From assembly GCF_039908645.1 (NCBI RefSeq), contig NZ_CP150917.1:3545501-3609500 (forward strand): DNA of 64,000 nt, given 5' to 3'. Positions 26,937-35,563 of this stretch are shown here, piece by piece. The notes below the pieces were generated by a model. That model was given only the letters and a program-made list of their open reading frames with translations. It was not told where the DNA came from and did no database searches. Each line of letters starts with the position of its first letter. Within the stretch, counting starts at the first letter, position 1. Both the position numbers and the translations under genes were made by a program. This DNA is from Pseudomonas helvetica. GTDB lineage: Bacteria > Pseudomonadota > Gammaproteobacteria > Pseudomonadales > Pseudomonadaceae.

Positions 26937-27022
26937 AATACCGCACTGGCGATTCAGCAGATGATTTCCCTGGCCGGGTGGCGGTGAATCGCGCACTGGA
27001 TCACTTCGACCCACCGGAGTAA
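26937..27022 (+). pseudogene. 3' fragment of a DUF6124-like gene
   Basis: This 86-base stretch is a near copy of 27836-27922, the end of the intact gene downstream. A one-base loss (GGCCGGGTGG for GGCCGAGTTGG) shifts its frame, after which NRALDHFDPPE and the stop TAA are restored to sense. It is fused directly to the end of the GATCGTTCCC repeat, so the 5' part was lost in a rearrangement. Confidence 0.8.
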
Positions 27023-27029
27023 CAGCGCC

Positions 27030-27190
27030 CGTAGCAGCTGCCGAGCCCGCGAGGATACGTTAGAGGCGGGCCGCGTTCGGACGCAGTCCTCGTCAATCCG
27101 GCGTACGCGGTTTACCTGAGCGAACGTGTTGCCTGATTTTACGACCGCTCTGCGGCCGAACGCAGCCTCGCGGGCTCGGCAGCTGCTACA
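27030..27190. repeat. CGTAGCAGCTGCCGAGC inverted-repeat element, copy 2
   Basis: CGTAGCAGCTGCCGAGCCCGCGAGG is matched by its complement ending in GGCAGCTGCTAC. The centre has CGCGGTTTACCTGA as in copy 1. The following bases, 27191-27387, show only a small hairpin CGCTG/CAGCG near 27314 and no gene. Confidence 0.8.
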
Positions 27191-27387
27191 ACGGGTGTTT
27201 AAGCTTGCCTACACTGCGCCTATCAGAGGCTACAACGTCTTGCGTCACGACCTACACCTGCGCCAGAATCCGCCGGCTTGTGCGTATTGGTCCTCGCCTC
27301 TATTGTTTCCGTGTCGCTGACCATTCAGCGAACGGGCTTGGCGGCTCGGTATTCAAAGCGCGCAACAGCGTCCCAACCATGATTGAC

Positions 27388-27530
27388 GGCACTCTTTAGT
27401 GCCTGCTCTCCTGTGTCATGGCGGGTTGCCCAAGGATCCCTTCGGGGATGCCGGTATTTTTTCGCTTTGAACCGGTCCGCCAAACTTGTGTAACCCGCCA
27501 CCTAATCTGCTTGGCGGCAGACGGTGGTAA
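27388..27530 (+). promoter_or_regulatory. Structured 5' leader with competing helices before the DUF6124-like gene
   Basis: A small hairpin GGCACT/AGTGCC (27388-27403) is followed by a 9-bp closing helix TGGCGGGTT (27419-27427) with AACCCGCCA (27492-27500). Enclosed are ATCCC-TTCG-GGGAT (27436-27449) and CCGGT/ACCGG (27451-27475). The 3' strand of the closing helix can instead pair downstream: CCGCCA with TGGCGG (27512-27517), or CCACC with GGTGG (27523-27527). These pairings exclude each other, as in riboswitches and other cis-acting RNAs. No known riboswitch class was recognised. Confidence 0.5.
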
Positions 27531-27556
27531 CTCACAATGACAAAGCGAGGTTCACC

Positions 27557-27931
27557 ATGTTCAAAGCCACTCCAAATCCCCCCGAAACCGATCCGGTTTC
27601 CCCCTACGCCTCCCTCGACTCAAAAGAGCTCCACGCCGCCGCACACCGTGCGCTCGATCATTACCTGGTGCTGCCCGAGACCAAGGCATTGTTAACCGAC
27701 CGCCGTCCCGGCTGCATTTTCGTCATCGCCCCCGACGTCGACTCTGAAACCCTGCTGGCCCACGCCTGCGAAACCCTCGCCTCGGCCAATGTCATGGCCA
27801 GCGATCTGGCGTTCGACCTCGAAGGCCCCAAGCGCAATACCGCGCTGGCGATTCAACAGATGATTTCGCTGGCCGAGTTGGCGGTGAATCGCGCACTGGA
27901 TCACCTCGACCCACCGGACTCACCGCAGTAG
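27557..27931 (+). CDS. DUF6124-like small protein of unknown function
   Basis: A 124-residue soluble protein resembling the DUF6124/DUF3077 group of pseudomonad proteins. The N-terminus is proline-rich; residues ~30-60 include HRALDHYLVLPE and the strand IFVIAPDVDSETLLAHACETLASANVMASDLAF is the conserved core, followed by a helix ending in NRALDHLDPP. The ATG at 27557 is preceded by GCGAGG; upstream in-frame codons exist but no ribosome site. It has a long structured leader, and a 3' fragment of a sister copy lies 0.6 kb upstream, so the family has been duplicated here. Confidence 0.72.
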   Translation: MFKATPNPPETDPVSPYASLDSKELHAAAHRALDHYLVLPETKALLTDRRPGCIFVIAPDVDSETLLAHACETLASANVMASDLAFDLEGPKRNTALAIQQMISLAELAVNRALDHLDPPDSPQ

Positions 27932-28039
27932 CACGCCAAGTGTTAGGGGGCGTCAGGTAGACCGCGTTATCGTTCATCGCGGGCAAGCCTTGCTCCTACA
28001 GGGTTGAGTCGTACCATAAGGGTGCGATCACCCACAATC

Positions 28040-28128
28040 CGTAGGAGCAAAGCTTGCTCGCGATGGACACGCTGCGGTCATTCAGATACACCGCGGTGAG
28101 GCCATCGCGAGCAAGCTTTGCTCCTACG
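28040..28128. repeat. REP-type inverted repeat pair
   Basis: CGTAGGAGCAAAGCTTGCTCGCGATGG is matched by CCATCGCGAGCAAGCTTTGCTCCTACG. A lone half-copy (CATCGCGGGCAAGCCTTGCTCCTAC) lies just before, near 27976-28000. Confidence 0.8.
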
Positions 28129-28167
28129 AGGGAGGTGGTGGGCGGGCGATTTATTGGTTTTCGGGTT

Positions 28168-29076
28168 TTAAAACACCGACCAGCCAATGCGCTGGCTCAG
28201 CAACTCCAGTGCCGCCATGCCGGCCAGCGAGTTACCTGCCGGGTTCAGTTCCGGTGACCAGACGCACACGGTAAAGCGCCCCGGCACCACGGCCACGATG
28301 CCGCCGCCTACACCACTCTTGCCCGGTAGACCGACGCGATAGGCAAAGTTGCCAGCTTCGTCATACAGACCGCTGGTGGCCATGATCGAGTTGACCTGTT
28401 TGGTCTGGCGCGCCGTGAGGATCTGTTCGCCGCTGTGCTTGCAAAACCCGTCATTGGCCAGGAAACAGAAGGCCCGGGCCAGGTCGACACAGCTCATGCG
28501 CAGCGCACAATGGCTGAAGTAGCTGCGCAGCACGGCTTCCACATCGTTATGAAAGTTGCCGAACGATTGCATCAGGTAAGCCATGGCCGCGTTGCGCGCA
28601 CGGTGCTGGTATTCCGACTCGGCGACTTTGCTGTCGACCATCACTTGCGGATTACCGGACAACCGCCGCACAAAATCACGCATCGACAGCGCTGGCGCGG
28701 CAAAGCGTGACTGGTTGATGTCACAGATCACCAGCGCCCCGGCATTGATGAACGGATTGCGCGGTCGACCGCGTTCGAACTCCAGCTGCACCAGCGAATT
28801 GAACGGCTGGCCGGAAGGCTCGTGACCGAGTCGCTCCCAGATCGCCTCGCCGGAATGCTCGATGGCCTGAACCAGGCTGAACACCTTGGAAATACTCTGC
28901 ACCGAAAACAGCGTGTGGGCATCGCCGGCGCAATACAGCTCGCCGTCATTGCCATACACCGCAATGCCCAACTGATCGGCCGGCACACTGCCCAGCGCAG
29001 GAATGTAATTAGCCACCTTGCCCTGTCCGATCAGGGGGCGAACCGTGTCAAGAATCTCGTTCAACAACGCTTGCAT
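28168..29076 (-). CDS. Glutaminase
   Basis: A 302-residue cytoplasmic enzyme that hydrolyses glutamine to glutamate and ammonia. It belongs to the beta-lactamase-fold glutaminases: the catalytic Ser-x-x-Lys is FSVQSISK (Ser61, Lys64). Further family blocks are [31 protein letters not shown] and [11 protein letters not shown]. Length equals E. coli GlsA/GlsB. The start at 29076 has GGAAG; the frame extends to 29133 without a ribosome site. It diverges from the sirtuin gene. Confidence 0.93.
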   Translation of the reverse strand: MQALLNEILDTVRPLIGQGKVANYIPALGSVPADQLGIAVYGNDGELYCAGDAHTLFSVQSISKVFSLVQAIEHSGEAIWERLGHEPSGQPFNSLVQLEFERGRPRNPFINAGALVICDINQSRFAAPALSMRDFVRRLSGNPQVMVDSKVAESEYQHRARNAAMAYLMQSFGNFHNDVEAVLRSYFSHCALRMSCVDLARAFCFLANDGFCKHSGEQILTARQTKQVNSIMATSGLYDEAGNFAYRVGLPGKSGVGGGIVAVVPGRFTVCVWSPELNPAGNSLAGMAALELLSQRIGWSVF

Positions 29077-29242
29077 GCCGGCTTCCGAATTCACGCCCCG
29101 TACCACCGCGGGGACACAGACGCTAGACGTCACAAACGCACGTCAGAGCACAGTTTTTCGCTCAACTGCCAACCCCTCGCAGTAGACCGAATAACAACTA
29201 TCCTGCATCGTGTTGTGAAACCCGGCAACCGGAGCGCTGACC

Positions 29243-30106
29243 ATGTTCGACAGCCCCATCCGCGAACAGCTTGACCACCTGCAGAACCTGATGGCCGAGC
29301 AGCCGTTGCTGGTGCTCACGGGCGCCGGCATCAGCACGGCGTCGGGCATTCCCGATTACCGCGACACCGATGGGGTGCGGCGCGGCCGGCAGCCGATGAT
29401 GTATCAGGAGTTTCTCAAAGCACCCGAGTCACGCCAGCGGTACTGGGCACGGGCGATGCTCGGTTGGCCACGGGTTCGGCAAGCGCGGCCGAATACCGCC
29501 CACGAAGCCTTGGCCACGCTGCAAGCACAGCGGCAGATTGCCGGGCTGATCACCCAAAATGTCGACACTTTGCACGATCAGGCCGGCAGCCCGGACGTGA
29601 TCGAGCTGCATGGCAGCTTGCACCGGGTGTTGTGCCTGGATTGCGGCCAACGCAGTGACCGGGACTCGATCCAGCGCCTCATGGAAGCGCAAAACCCCTA
29701 TCTGGCGGGTGTCGATGCGGTTCAGGCACCCGATGGTGACACCCTGCTCGACCCGGCCTTCGAGTCGCATTTTCAAGTCCCCCGTTGCCCAAACTGCGAA
29801 GGTGAGCGAATGAAACCGGATGTGGTGTTTTTCGGTGAAAACGTCGCGCACGCCACCGCCGCCAAGGCCATGGCCGCTGCCGAACAGGCAGCGGGTTTGC
29901 TGGTGGTGGGGTCATCGTTGATGGCATTTTCGGCGTTTCGCCTGTGTCGGGTGATCGCCGACCACGGCAAACCGCTGATTGCGATCAACCTGGGCAAGAC
30001 CCGCGCCGATGAGTTGCTGGACATGAAAATCGAGGCGTCCTGCGAACAGCTATTGCCGCTGCTCGCAGAACACCTGAGCCAATTCAGGCCATTTCTGCCT
30101 GTTTGA
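29243..30106 (+). CDS. NAD-dependent protein deacylase of the Sir2 (sirtuin) family
   Basis: A 287-residue sirtuin. The NAD-binding loop TGAGISTASGIPDYRD is at residues 26-41, QNVDTLH near 100, and the catalytic His in ELHGSLH near 122. Four zinc cysteines occur as CLDC and CPNC. The sequence FGENVAHA replaces the usual FGE-LP form. Size and insert between the zinc knuckles suggest the SIRT4-like class II rather than CobB. RBS GGAGCG. Its end overlaps the end of hcnC by 23 bases on the opposite strand. Confidence 0.9.
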   Translation: MFDSPIREQLDHLQNLMAEQPLLVLTGAGISTASGIPDYRDTDGVRRGRQPMMYQEFLKAPESRQRYWARAMLGWPRVRQARPNTAHEALATLQAQRQIAGLITQNVDTLHDQAGSPDVIELHGSLHRVLCLDCGQRSDRDSIQRLMEAQNPYLAGVDAVQAPDGDTLLDPAFESHFQVPRCPNCEGERMKPDVVFFGENVAHATAAKAMAAAEQAAGLLVVGSSLMAFSAFRLCRVIADHGKPLIAINLGKTRADELLDMKIEASCEQLLPLLAEHLSQFRPFLPV

Positions 30107-31343
30107 CCGCGACCGTTTGTTTCACCTCAAACCGATCCGCCAGGAACGGTGTGATGTCCAGCGGCAACGCTTCGTTGTTCACCAGTTTGTCGAGCAACAC
30201 GCCGGTGATCGCCGAAGTCAGGATGCCGGTGCGGAAATGCCCGCAGGCATTGAGATAGCCCTGCACCCCTTTCATCGGCCCGAGAATCGGCAGCTCATCC
30301 GGTGAGCCCGGCCGCAACCCTGCCCAGCAGCGCTTGAGATTGATGTGTTCAAGCTCTGGAATGCAGCGGATCGCGCCTTGCACCAACCCATAGATTTCCG
30401 GGTAGGTGGTGGTCACGTCGAAGCCTTTGTCTTCGGTGGTGCTACCGATCAGAATCTCGCCGTCGTCCTTCTGCGCCAGATAGCAATCACTGGTGGTCAG
30501 GCAACCGCGCAAGATCTTCGGCATGCGCTCGGTCAGCAAGATCTGACCCTTGACCGGATTCACCGGAATGCGGATGCCAGTAGCCCACTCACTCAAGTCA
30601 GCCGCCCAGGCGCCGGCGGCGTTGATCAAGGTGTCGCAACGGAACTTGCCGGCTTCGGCAGTCTGCACCCCGACCACCCGCGAACCCTGGCGCAACACCT
30701 CAGTGACGTTGGTGTTGAAATACAGGTCGACGCCATTCTGCCGGGCACCTTCGGTGTAGGCGTCCGCCAGGCGGAACGGGCTGACCTGATGGTCGCAGAG
30801 AAACTCCAGCGCCCCGCGTGCTTCATGGCTGACGCTCGGTTCGGCCTCGCGCAGCGCGGCCTGGTCAAGCCAGCGCACCTGATCGGCCAGGTGTGGAATG
30901 CAGGCGACGATGTGCTCGGCGTACAAGCGGTCCTCATCGTCGTAGATCACGAACTTCAGCCCGGTTTTTTCGAACTTGAAATCCATGCCGTGCTTTTCCT
31001 GCAACTCGCGGTGCAGGTCCGGGTACAGCGCATTCGATTGCAGGGCAAACTCAAAGAACGAATCCGGCAGGATGTGCGGCGTGCTGGAGTCGACCGCCAC
31101 CGCCGCGCCTTGGGCTTCGCGCTTGCGGTTGGCCGACATCATGCGAAAGAAAATGACCCCGCAGCCCAGCCCCACCGACTCGCCAATCGCCCACAGGCCG
31201 CCGGCCGACGCGCGAGTCGCGTTGCCGGGGCGCTTGGCGTCGATCAGCGCGACTTTCAGATTCTTGCGTTTCGACAGTTGATAGGCGCAAGAAGCCCCGA
31301 TCACACCGCCACCGGCAATGACCACATCGTAGAACTTACTCAT
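30084..31343 (-). CDS. hcnC: Hydrogen cyanide synthase subunit HcnC
   Basis: A 419-residue FAD enzyme of the glycine/D-amino-acid oxidase fold; with HcnA and HcnB it oxidises glycine to HCN and CO2 at the membrane. The FAD motif VIAGGGVIGASCAYQLS is at residues 7-23, followed by ATRASAGGLWAIGESVGLGCG, which is diagnostic for HcnC among oxidases. The C-terminal part has GLRPGSPDELPILGP and GHFRTGILTSAITG, the FAD-closing segment. It overlaps the end of hcnB by 8 bases (ATGAGTAA type), so it is the last gene of a coupled operon. Confidence 0.92.
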   Translation of the reverse strand: MSKFYDVVIAGGGVIGASCAYQLSKRKNLKVALIDAKRPGNATRASAGGLWAIGESVGLGCGVIFFRMMSANRKREAQGAAVAVDSSTPHILPDSFFEFALQSNALYPDLHRELQEKHGMDFKFEKTGLKFVIYDDEDRLYAEHIVACIPHLADQVRWLDQAALREAEPSVSHEARGALEFLCDHQVSPFRLADAYTEGARQNGVDLYFNTNVTEVLRQGSRVVGVQTAEAGKFRCDTLINAAGAWAADLSEWATGIRIPVNPVKGQILLTERMPKILRGCLTTSDCYLAQKDDGEILIGSTTEDKGFDVTTTYPEIYGLVQGAIRCIPELEHINLKRCWAGLRPGSPDELPILGPMKGVQGYLNACGHFRTGILTSAITGVLLDKLVNNEALPLDITPFLADRFEVKQTVAVKQAEMA

Positions 31344-32745
31344 GATTCAACGCATCCGTGCCGAGGTTCTGGAAAGCCGAAAAAGGAATCGGCTCGATGG
31401 GAAAACGTGGGCGCAACCAGCCCACATCCTGGCGCCCGGTGGCTTCACGCAAGCGGTCGCTGCAATAACCGACACACATCCGCCCCTGACAATCGCCCAT
31501 GCTCACCCGCGTGCGCATTTTCAGGCTGGCCATGTCTTGAACGCCTTGGGACAGCGCACGATCGATGTCGGCCCGGGTGGCGTTTTCGCAACGGCAGATC
31601 AGCGTATCGGCAGCCGGCAACGCGGTCTGCCCGGCACCGCGCTCGGTGTAGCGATCCACCGCCGCGCGAAAACGCACGATGGACTTGAGTTTCGCCAGAT
31701 AGCGCTCGCGCAAGTGCAGCGCCTTTTCGCTGCTCAGCACATCGCGCTGCACAAGGATCGACAACGCAGCGATTCGACCGCTGAGCATCGCTGCCTCACC
31801 ACCGCGGATCCCGCCCATGTCACCAGCCAGGTGAACGTGCGGCTCGCTGCTTTGCTGCCAGATATTGGCTGTAGCACGCAGATAACCGTCATCGCTGAAG
31901 CCATGTTCCAGGCCCATTTGCTGACTCAGTTGAGTACGCGGAATAAAGCCATAGCCTACCGCCAGGGTCTGCGCCGGCACTTGCTCGGCGCGACTCAGGT
32001 CTGGCTGCCAGTTGCTGGAATACGGTGCGACCGTCACGCTGCGCAACTCGCCCTCGCCTTGCGCCTCGACCACGCCCCAACCGTAGCGCATCGAGATTCG
32101 GTGCAGTTTCAGATAGGCGAGCATGCTCAGCCCGTCGAGGAACAATTGGGGTTTGTTCAGCAGTGCCAGGCTTTCCTTGGCGATCTTGCCGAACGCGCAG
32201 GCCTCGAACACTCCGGCGACCTTCACTCCGCTGGCATGCAATTGGCAGGCAACCAACGGCAACAACGGGCCGGTACCGGCGATCACCACCGGGCTTTGCG
32301 GCTTGACCACGCCACTCTTGATTTGCAGTTGCAGACCGCCCAGCAGTATCACCCCCGGCAATGTCCAGCCAGGGAACGGTACGCTGCGCTCATGGCATCC
32401 GGCGGCGAGCAACAATTGCGGGTAGGTGATTTCCTGCACGCGTTCGTCAGCGTCCAGCATGACCAGCGCCCGGGTCCCTTCTGCACCGACAACCCGCGTG
32501 TTCAGACACACATCGATCAGCGCACAACGGTCCAGAAAGTCGCCATGCAGTTTGGCCAGGGACTCAGCGTAACGCGGCCCCAGATAGTCCAGCTGTACGC
32601 CGTCGCGCAACGGCCCGCGATACACCACCCCGCCCAGCCGTGAAGCTTCTTCGAGCAAGGTGCAGTGCACGCCGTGTCTGGCCAGTTCAATGGCCGCCGC
32701 CATACCCGCCGGACCACCGCCGACGATGACCGGATGCAGGCTCAT
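31336..32745 (-). CDS. hcnB: Hydrogen cyanide synthase subunit HcnB
   Basis: A 469-residue FAD/NAD-type oxidoreductase subunit, the length known for HcnB. The first FAD motif is VIVGGGPAGMAAAIELARHG. A second nucleotide-binding motif (VVIAGTGPLLPLVACQL) lies near residue 155. A BFD-like iron-sulfur region with ICRCEN, GDCQGRMCVGYC lies near residues 385-440. Its ATG overlaps the hcnA stop (ATGA) and AGGAGG is upstream. The frame runs on to 32880 but within hcnA, which has the better start evidence. Confidence 0.93.
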   Translation of the reverse strand: MSLHPVIVGGGPAGMAAAIELARHGVHCTLLEEASRLGGVVYRGPLRDGVQLDYLGPRYAESLAKLHGDFLDRCALIDVCLNTRVVGAEGTRALVMLDADERVQEITYPQLLLAAGCHERSVPFPGWTLPGVILLGGLQLQIKSGVVKPQSPVVIAGTGPLLPLVACQLHASGVKVAGVFEACAFGKIAKESLALLNKPQLFLDGLSMLAYLKLHRISMRYGWGVVEAQGEGELRSVTVAPYSSNWQPDLSRAEQVPAQTLAVGYGFIPRTQLSQQMGLEHGFSDDGYLRATANIWQQSSEPHVHLAGDMGGIRGGEAAMLSGRIAALSILVQRDVLSSEKALHLRERYLAKLKSIVRFRAAVDRYTERGAGQTALPAADTLICRCENATRADIDRALSQGVQDMASLKMRTRVSMGDCQGRMCVGYCSDRLREATGRQDVGWLRPRFPIEPIPFSAFQNLGTDALNHE

Positions 32746-33056
32746 AGTGCCTCCTGCTCGGCAATGCGGTTGACCGCAGTTTGGACCCGCATGCCCGGCT
32801 GCACCAGCGTCTGGCAGGCGCGGCGTTTGTGCCGACCGTTGATTTTCACCAGGCAGCATTGGCACACGCCCATGCCGCAATAGGCCCCGCTGATCTGATC
32901 GTGATCGTTACGTGCGACCTGGCGCACGCCGAGGGCTTGAATGACCGTCAACACGGTTTCGCCGATCGCGGCGCTGACCGGCTGGCCATTGAGTTCGATG
33001 GTCATATCTGCCCGCATAAGCGGCTGGATATCAAAGGTACGGTCTAGGCGTTGCAT
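32742..33056 (-). CDS. hcnA: Hydrogen cyanide synthase subunit HcnA
   Basis: A 104-residue [2Fe-2S] ferredoxin-like subunit. Cluster ligands are Cys60, Cys65, Cys68 and Cys81 in SGAYCGMGVCQCC and RRACQT. N-terminal FDIQPLMRADMTIELNG matches known HcnA proteins. The start at 33056 is chosen because the GGA of the leader's RsmA site lies 9 bases upstream and serves as ribosome site, as in P. protegens; ATG at 33068 would lie inside that site. First gene of hcnABC. Expected control: ANR at the promoter and Gac/Rsm at translation. Confidence 0.93.
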   Translation of the reverse strand: MQRLDRTFDIQPLMRADMTIELNGQPVSAAIGETVLTVIQALGVRQVARNDHDQISGAYCGMGVCQCCLVKINGRHKRRACQTLVQPGMRVQTAVNRIAEQEAL

Positions 33057-33063
33057 GGCATGT

Positions 33064-33075
33064 TTCATCCGTGAA
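33064..33075 (-). promoter_or_regulatory. RsmA/RsmE binding site over the hcnA ribosome site
   Basis: On the minus strand this reads TTCACGGATGAA, a hairpin-forming site with the ACGGAU core in the loop. It is the same sequence as the well-studied RsmE target in the P. protegens hcnA leader. It lies 8 bases before the hcnA start, so a bound Rsm protein would block ribosomes. Confidence 0.85.
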
Positions 33076-33206
33076 AAGTCATTAAGGGGTGTCAGCATCC
33101 TGCTGCAGTCGTGCAATGACGCAACATTGCTGCGCCAAGACAATGTAGCTGACGGTGCTACAAGGCCCTGAAACCTTTACGTTACGTGATATGCCAAAGC
33201 AAAATA

Positions 33207-33220
33207 TTGATCCAGGCCAG
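33207..33220 (-). promoter_or_regulatory. Possible ANR (FNR-type) box of the hcn promoter
   Basis: The minus strand reads CTGGC-CTGG-ATCAA; the right half is the full ATCAA of the ANR consensus TTGAT-N4-ATCAA and the left half is degenerate. It lies 150 bases before hcnA. Anaerobic control by ANR is established for hcn genes. Confidence 0.45.
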
Positions 33221-33372
33221 TGAACCGTACCGCGCCTCCTTCTGTCACAGGCGATGAAAAGTCGTGTCTGTCTGAAGTCCATCTACCCTGCATGAAAGTT
33301 TTTTTAGAACCTTCGCCGGCATTTCTTGGCACACTGCCACTCGTGCATTTCACTTATTCTCAGGCAAGCCCC

Positions 33373-34056
33373 ATGACCCGAATCCTGACCATTGAAGACG
33401 ACGCCGTCACTGCACGGGAGATCGTTGCCGAACTGAGCAGCCACGGCCTGCAGGTGGACTGGGTCGCCAATGGTCGAGAAGGCCTGGCGCGGGCGGTCAG
33501 CGGTGACTACGACCTGATCACCCTTGACCGCATGCTGCCGGAGCTCGACGGCCTGGCGATTGTCACCACCTTGCGAACCATGGGCGTGTCGACGCCGATT
33601 CTGATGATCAGCGCCCTGTCCGACGTCGATGAACGTGTTCGCGGTCTGCGCGCCGGCGGTGACGATTACCTGACCAAACCCTTTGCCACCGACGAAATGG
33701 CCGCCCGCGTCGAAGTTCTGCTGCGACGCCAGAACACCGTCAAGGACTACACAACGACGCTGCGCGTGGCTGACCTTGAGCTCAACCTGATCAGCCGCGA
33801 AGCCAGCCGCGGCGGACAGTTGCTGAGCCTGCTGCCGACCGAATACAAACTGCTGGAGTTTCTGTTGCGCAATACCGGGCAGATCCTCACGCGGATGATG
33901 ATTTTCGAAGAGGTCTGGGGCTATCACTTCGACCCCGGCACCAATCTGATCGATGTGCACATCGGACGTCTGCGCAAAAAAATCGACCTGCCGGGCCAAC
34001 TACCGCTGATACGGACTGTGCGAGGCTCGGGTTATGTCATTGCTGAACCCGTCTAA
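33373..34056 (+). CDS. OmpR/PhoB-family response regulator
   Basis: A 227-residue two-component regulator. The receiver domain has the acidic pair ED at 8-9, phosphorylation Asp52 (LITLDRMLP) and Lys near 101 (YLTKPF). The C-terminal winged helix includes LLPTEYKLLEFLLRN and DVHIGRLRKKID. ATG at 33373 begins the receiver fold; ribosome site is weak (AGG). Its end overlaps the kinase gene by 23 bases, so they form one operon. It is divergent from hcnABC but whether it controls it is unknown. Confidence 0.9.
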   Translation: MTRILTIEDDAVTAREIVAELSSHGLQVDWVANGREGLARAVSGDYDLITLDRMLPELDGLAIVTTLRTMGVSTPILMISALSDVDERVRGLRAGGDDYLTKPFATDEMAARVEVLLRRQNTVKDYTTTLRVADLELNLISREASRGGQLLSLLPTEYKLLEFLLRNTGQILTRMMIFEEVWGYHFDPGTNLIDVHIGRLRKKIDLPGQLPLIRTVRGSGYVIAEPV

Positions 34057-35428
34057 AGGCTGGCGCTCCTCCAGCAGCCGCTTGCTGGCGCTCTACAGTT
34101 CGCTGTTCGTGGTCTGGAGCGGCCTGCTCATGGGGGTGATGTATTACGAGGTTTCCAGCTACCTGGAGAACCTTGCCAAACATTCGCTGATGCAGCGCCA
34201 GCACCTGTTTTCACGCTTCCACGGTGATCAGCTGGATGAGGCGCTGATTGCCAGCATCACCTTCGACCAACGCGGTATCGACGCCTATGGGCTGTTCGAC
34301 GAACAGCATCGGCCGCTGCACGGGCTGATTCGCAGGATCCCCGCTGGCCTGCCGCTGGACGGCAAGATCCATTCACTGGGCGACTGCGCCGATCCGGATG
34401 ACGCCAGCCTGCCATCCGACAGTTGCGACGCGGTGGCGACCCACACGCTGGATGGCCGCTGGCTGGTCCTGGTGCGTGACAACGGTTCGTTGTTTGCGGT
34501 CACACGGATCATCCTGCATGCGCTGTTCTGGGGAGTCTCGCTGACCATCATCCCCGGCATCGCCGGTTGGCATTTGTTGCGCCGTCGGCCGTTACAACGG
34601 ATTCGCGCCTTGCAGGCGAGCGCCGAAGCCATCGTCGCCGGCAACCTCAACCACCGTTTGCCGCTGTCTAGCCGCCGCGATGAGCTGGACATGCTTGCGG
34701 CCATCGTCAACGCCATGCTCGAACGCATCGAGCGCCTGGTGAACGAGGTCAAGGGGGTTTGCGACAACATCGCCCACGACCTGCGCACCCCGCTCACCCG
34801 GCTACGCGCGCAGCTTTACCGCATTCAACAGCAGGCCGTCGAAGGTTCTGCCGAGGCGTTGCAGCTGGATCAGGTGATCGCCGAGACCGACACCCTGATG
34901 GCGCGCTTTCGCGGATTGCTGCGGATCTCCGAGCTGGAGGATCAACAACGGCGTTCAGGCTTTGTGCTGTTCGATCCATTGCCGTTGCTGCAGGAACTGT
35001 ACGATTTTTACCTGCCGCTGGCCGAGGAAGGTCAGCTGACATTAAGCCTGCAAACACCGCAGACCTTGCCGGAGCTGACCGGCGACCGGGCGTTGTTGTT
35101 TGAAGCCCTGTCGAACTTGCTGAGCAACTCGATCAAGTTCACCCCGGCGGGCGGTCAGGTCATCGTGCGGGCAATCGACAATGCCGGCAGCACACGTATT
35201 GAAGTACTCGACTCCGGCCCCGGCATCCCGGCGGACAAACGCACGGCGGTGTTCCAACGGTTCTATCGCGTCGACGACAACGCCAAGAACGGTGGCTTCG
35301 GCCTCGGCTTATCGATTGTCGCGGCCATCGTGAACCTGCACGGATTCGCCCTGGACGTCGGCAGCAGCGAACTCGGCGGCGCCCGCCTGACACTCGACTG
35401 TCGCCAGCATTTACTGCCCGCCGACTAA
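34034..35428 (+). CDS. Membrane sensor histidine kinase
   Basis: A 464-residue kinase paired with the preceding regulator. One helix at ~17-40, a periplasmic sensor region ~41-155 with two cysteines (GDCADP, DSCDA) and a second helix at ~160-180. HAMP follows, then the H-box NIAHDLRTPLTRLR (His near 250), N-box NLLSNSIKFTP, and G-boxes DSGPGIP and GFGLGLSIV. The form NIAHDLRTPL is that of the CzcS/CusS/QseC-like group, so a metal or envelope signal is possible. No signal can be named. Confidence 0.9.
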   Translation: MSLLNPSKGWRSSSSRLLALYSSLFVVWSGLLMGVMYYEVSSYLENLAKHSLMQRQHLFSRFHGDQLDEALIASITFDQRGIDAYGLFDEQHRPLHGLIRRIPAGLPLDGKIHSLGDCADPDDASLPSDSCDAVATHTLDGRWLVLVRDNGSLFAVTRIILHALFWGVSLTIIPGIAGWHLLRRRPLQRIRALQASAEAIVAGNLNHRLPLSSRRDELDMLAAIVNAMLERIERLVNEVKGVCDNIAHDLRTPLTRLRAQLYRIQQQAVEGSAEALQLDQVIAETDTLMARFRGLLRISELEDQQRRSGFVLFDPLPLLQELYDFYLPLAEEGQLTLSLQTPQTLPELTGDRALLFEALSNLLSNSIKFTPAGGQVIVRAIDNAGSTRIEVLDSGPGIPADKRTAVFQRFYRVDDNAKNGGFGLGLSIVAAIVNLHGFALDVGSSELGGARLTLDCRQHLLPAD

Positions 35429-35563
35429 TAGTGCCCACTCCCCCCGCAGCTGGCGTAGCCTGCTGCGGGGGAGTGGGGACGCTGTTCAGGAGTCGGTTCA
35501 GCGTTTGAAGAGTCTGAACCTGACGCTATGCTTGCGTTTCCACTTCCAGGGAGGTAACCGGTC

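Noticed and set aside
33185..33197. TTGGCATATCACG on the minus strand as an ANR box for hcnA
   Set aside because: Only the left half is close to consensus; the site at 33207-33220 has a full ATCAA half and was preferred.
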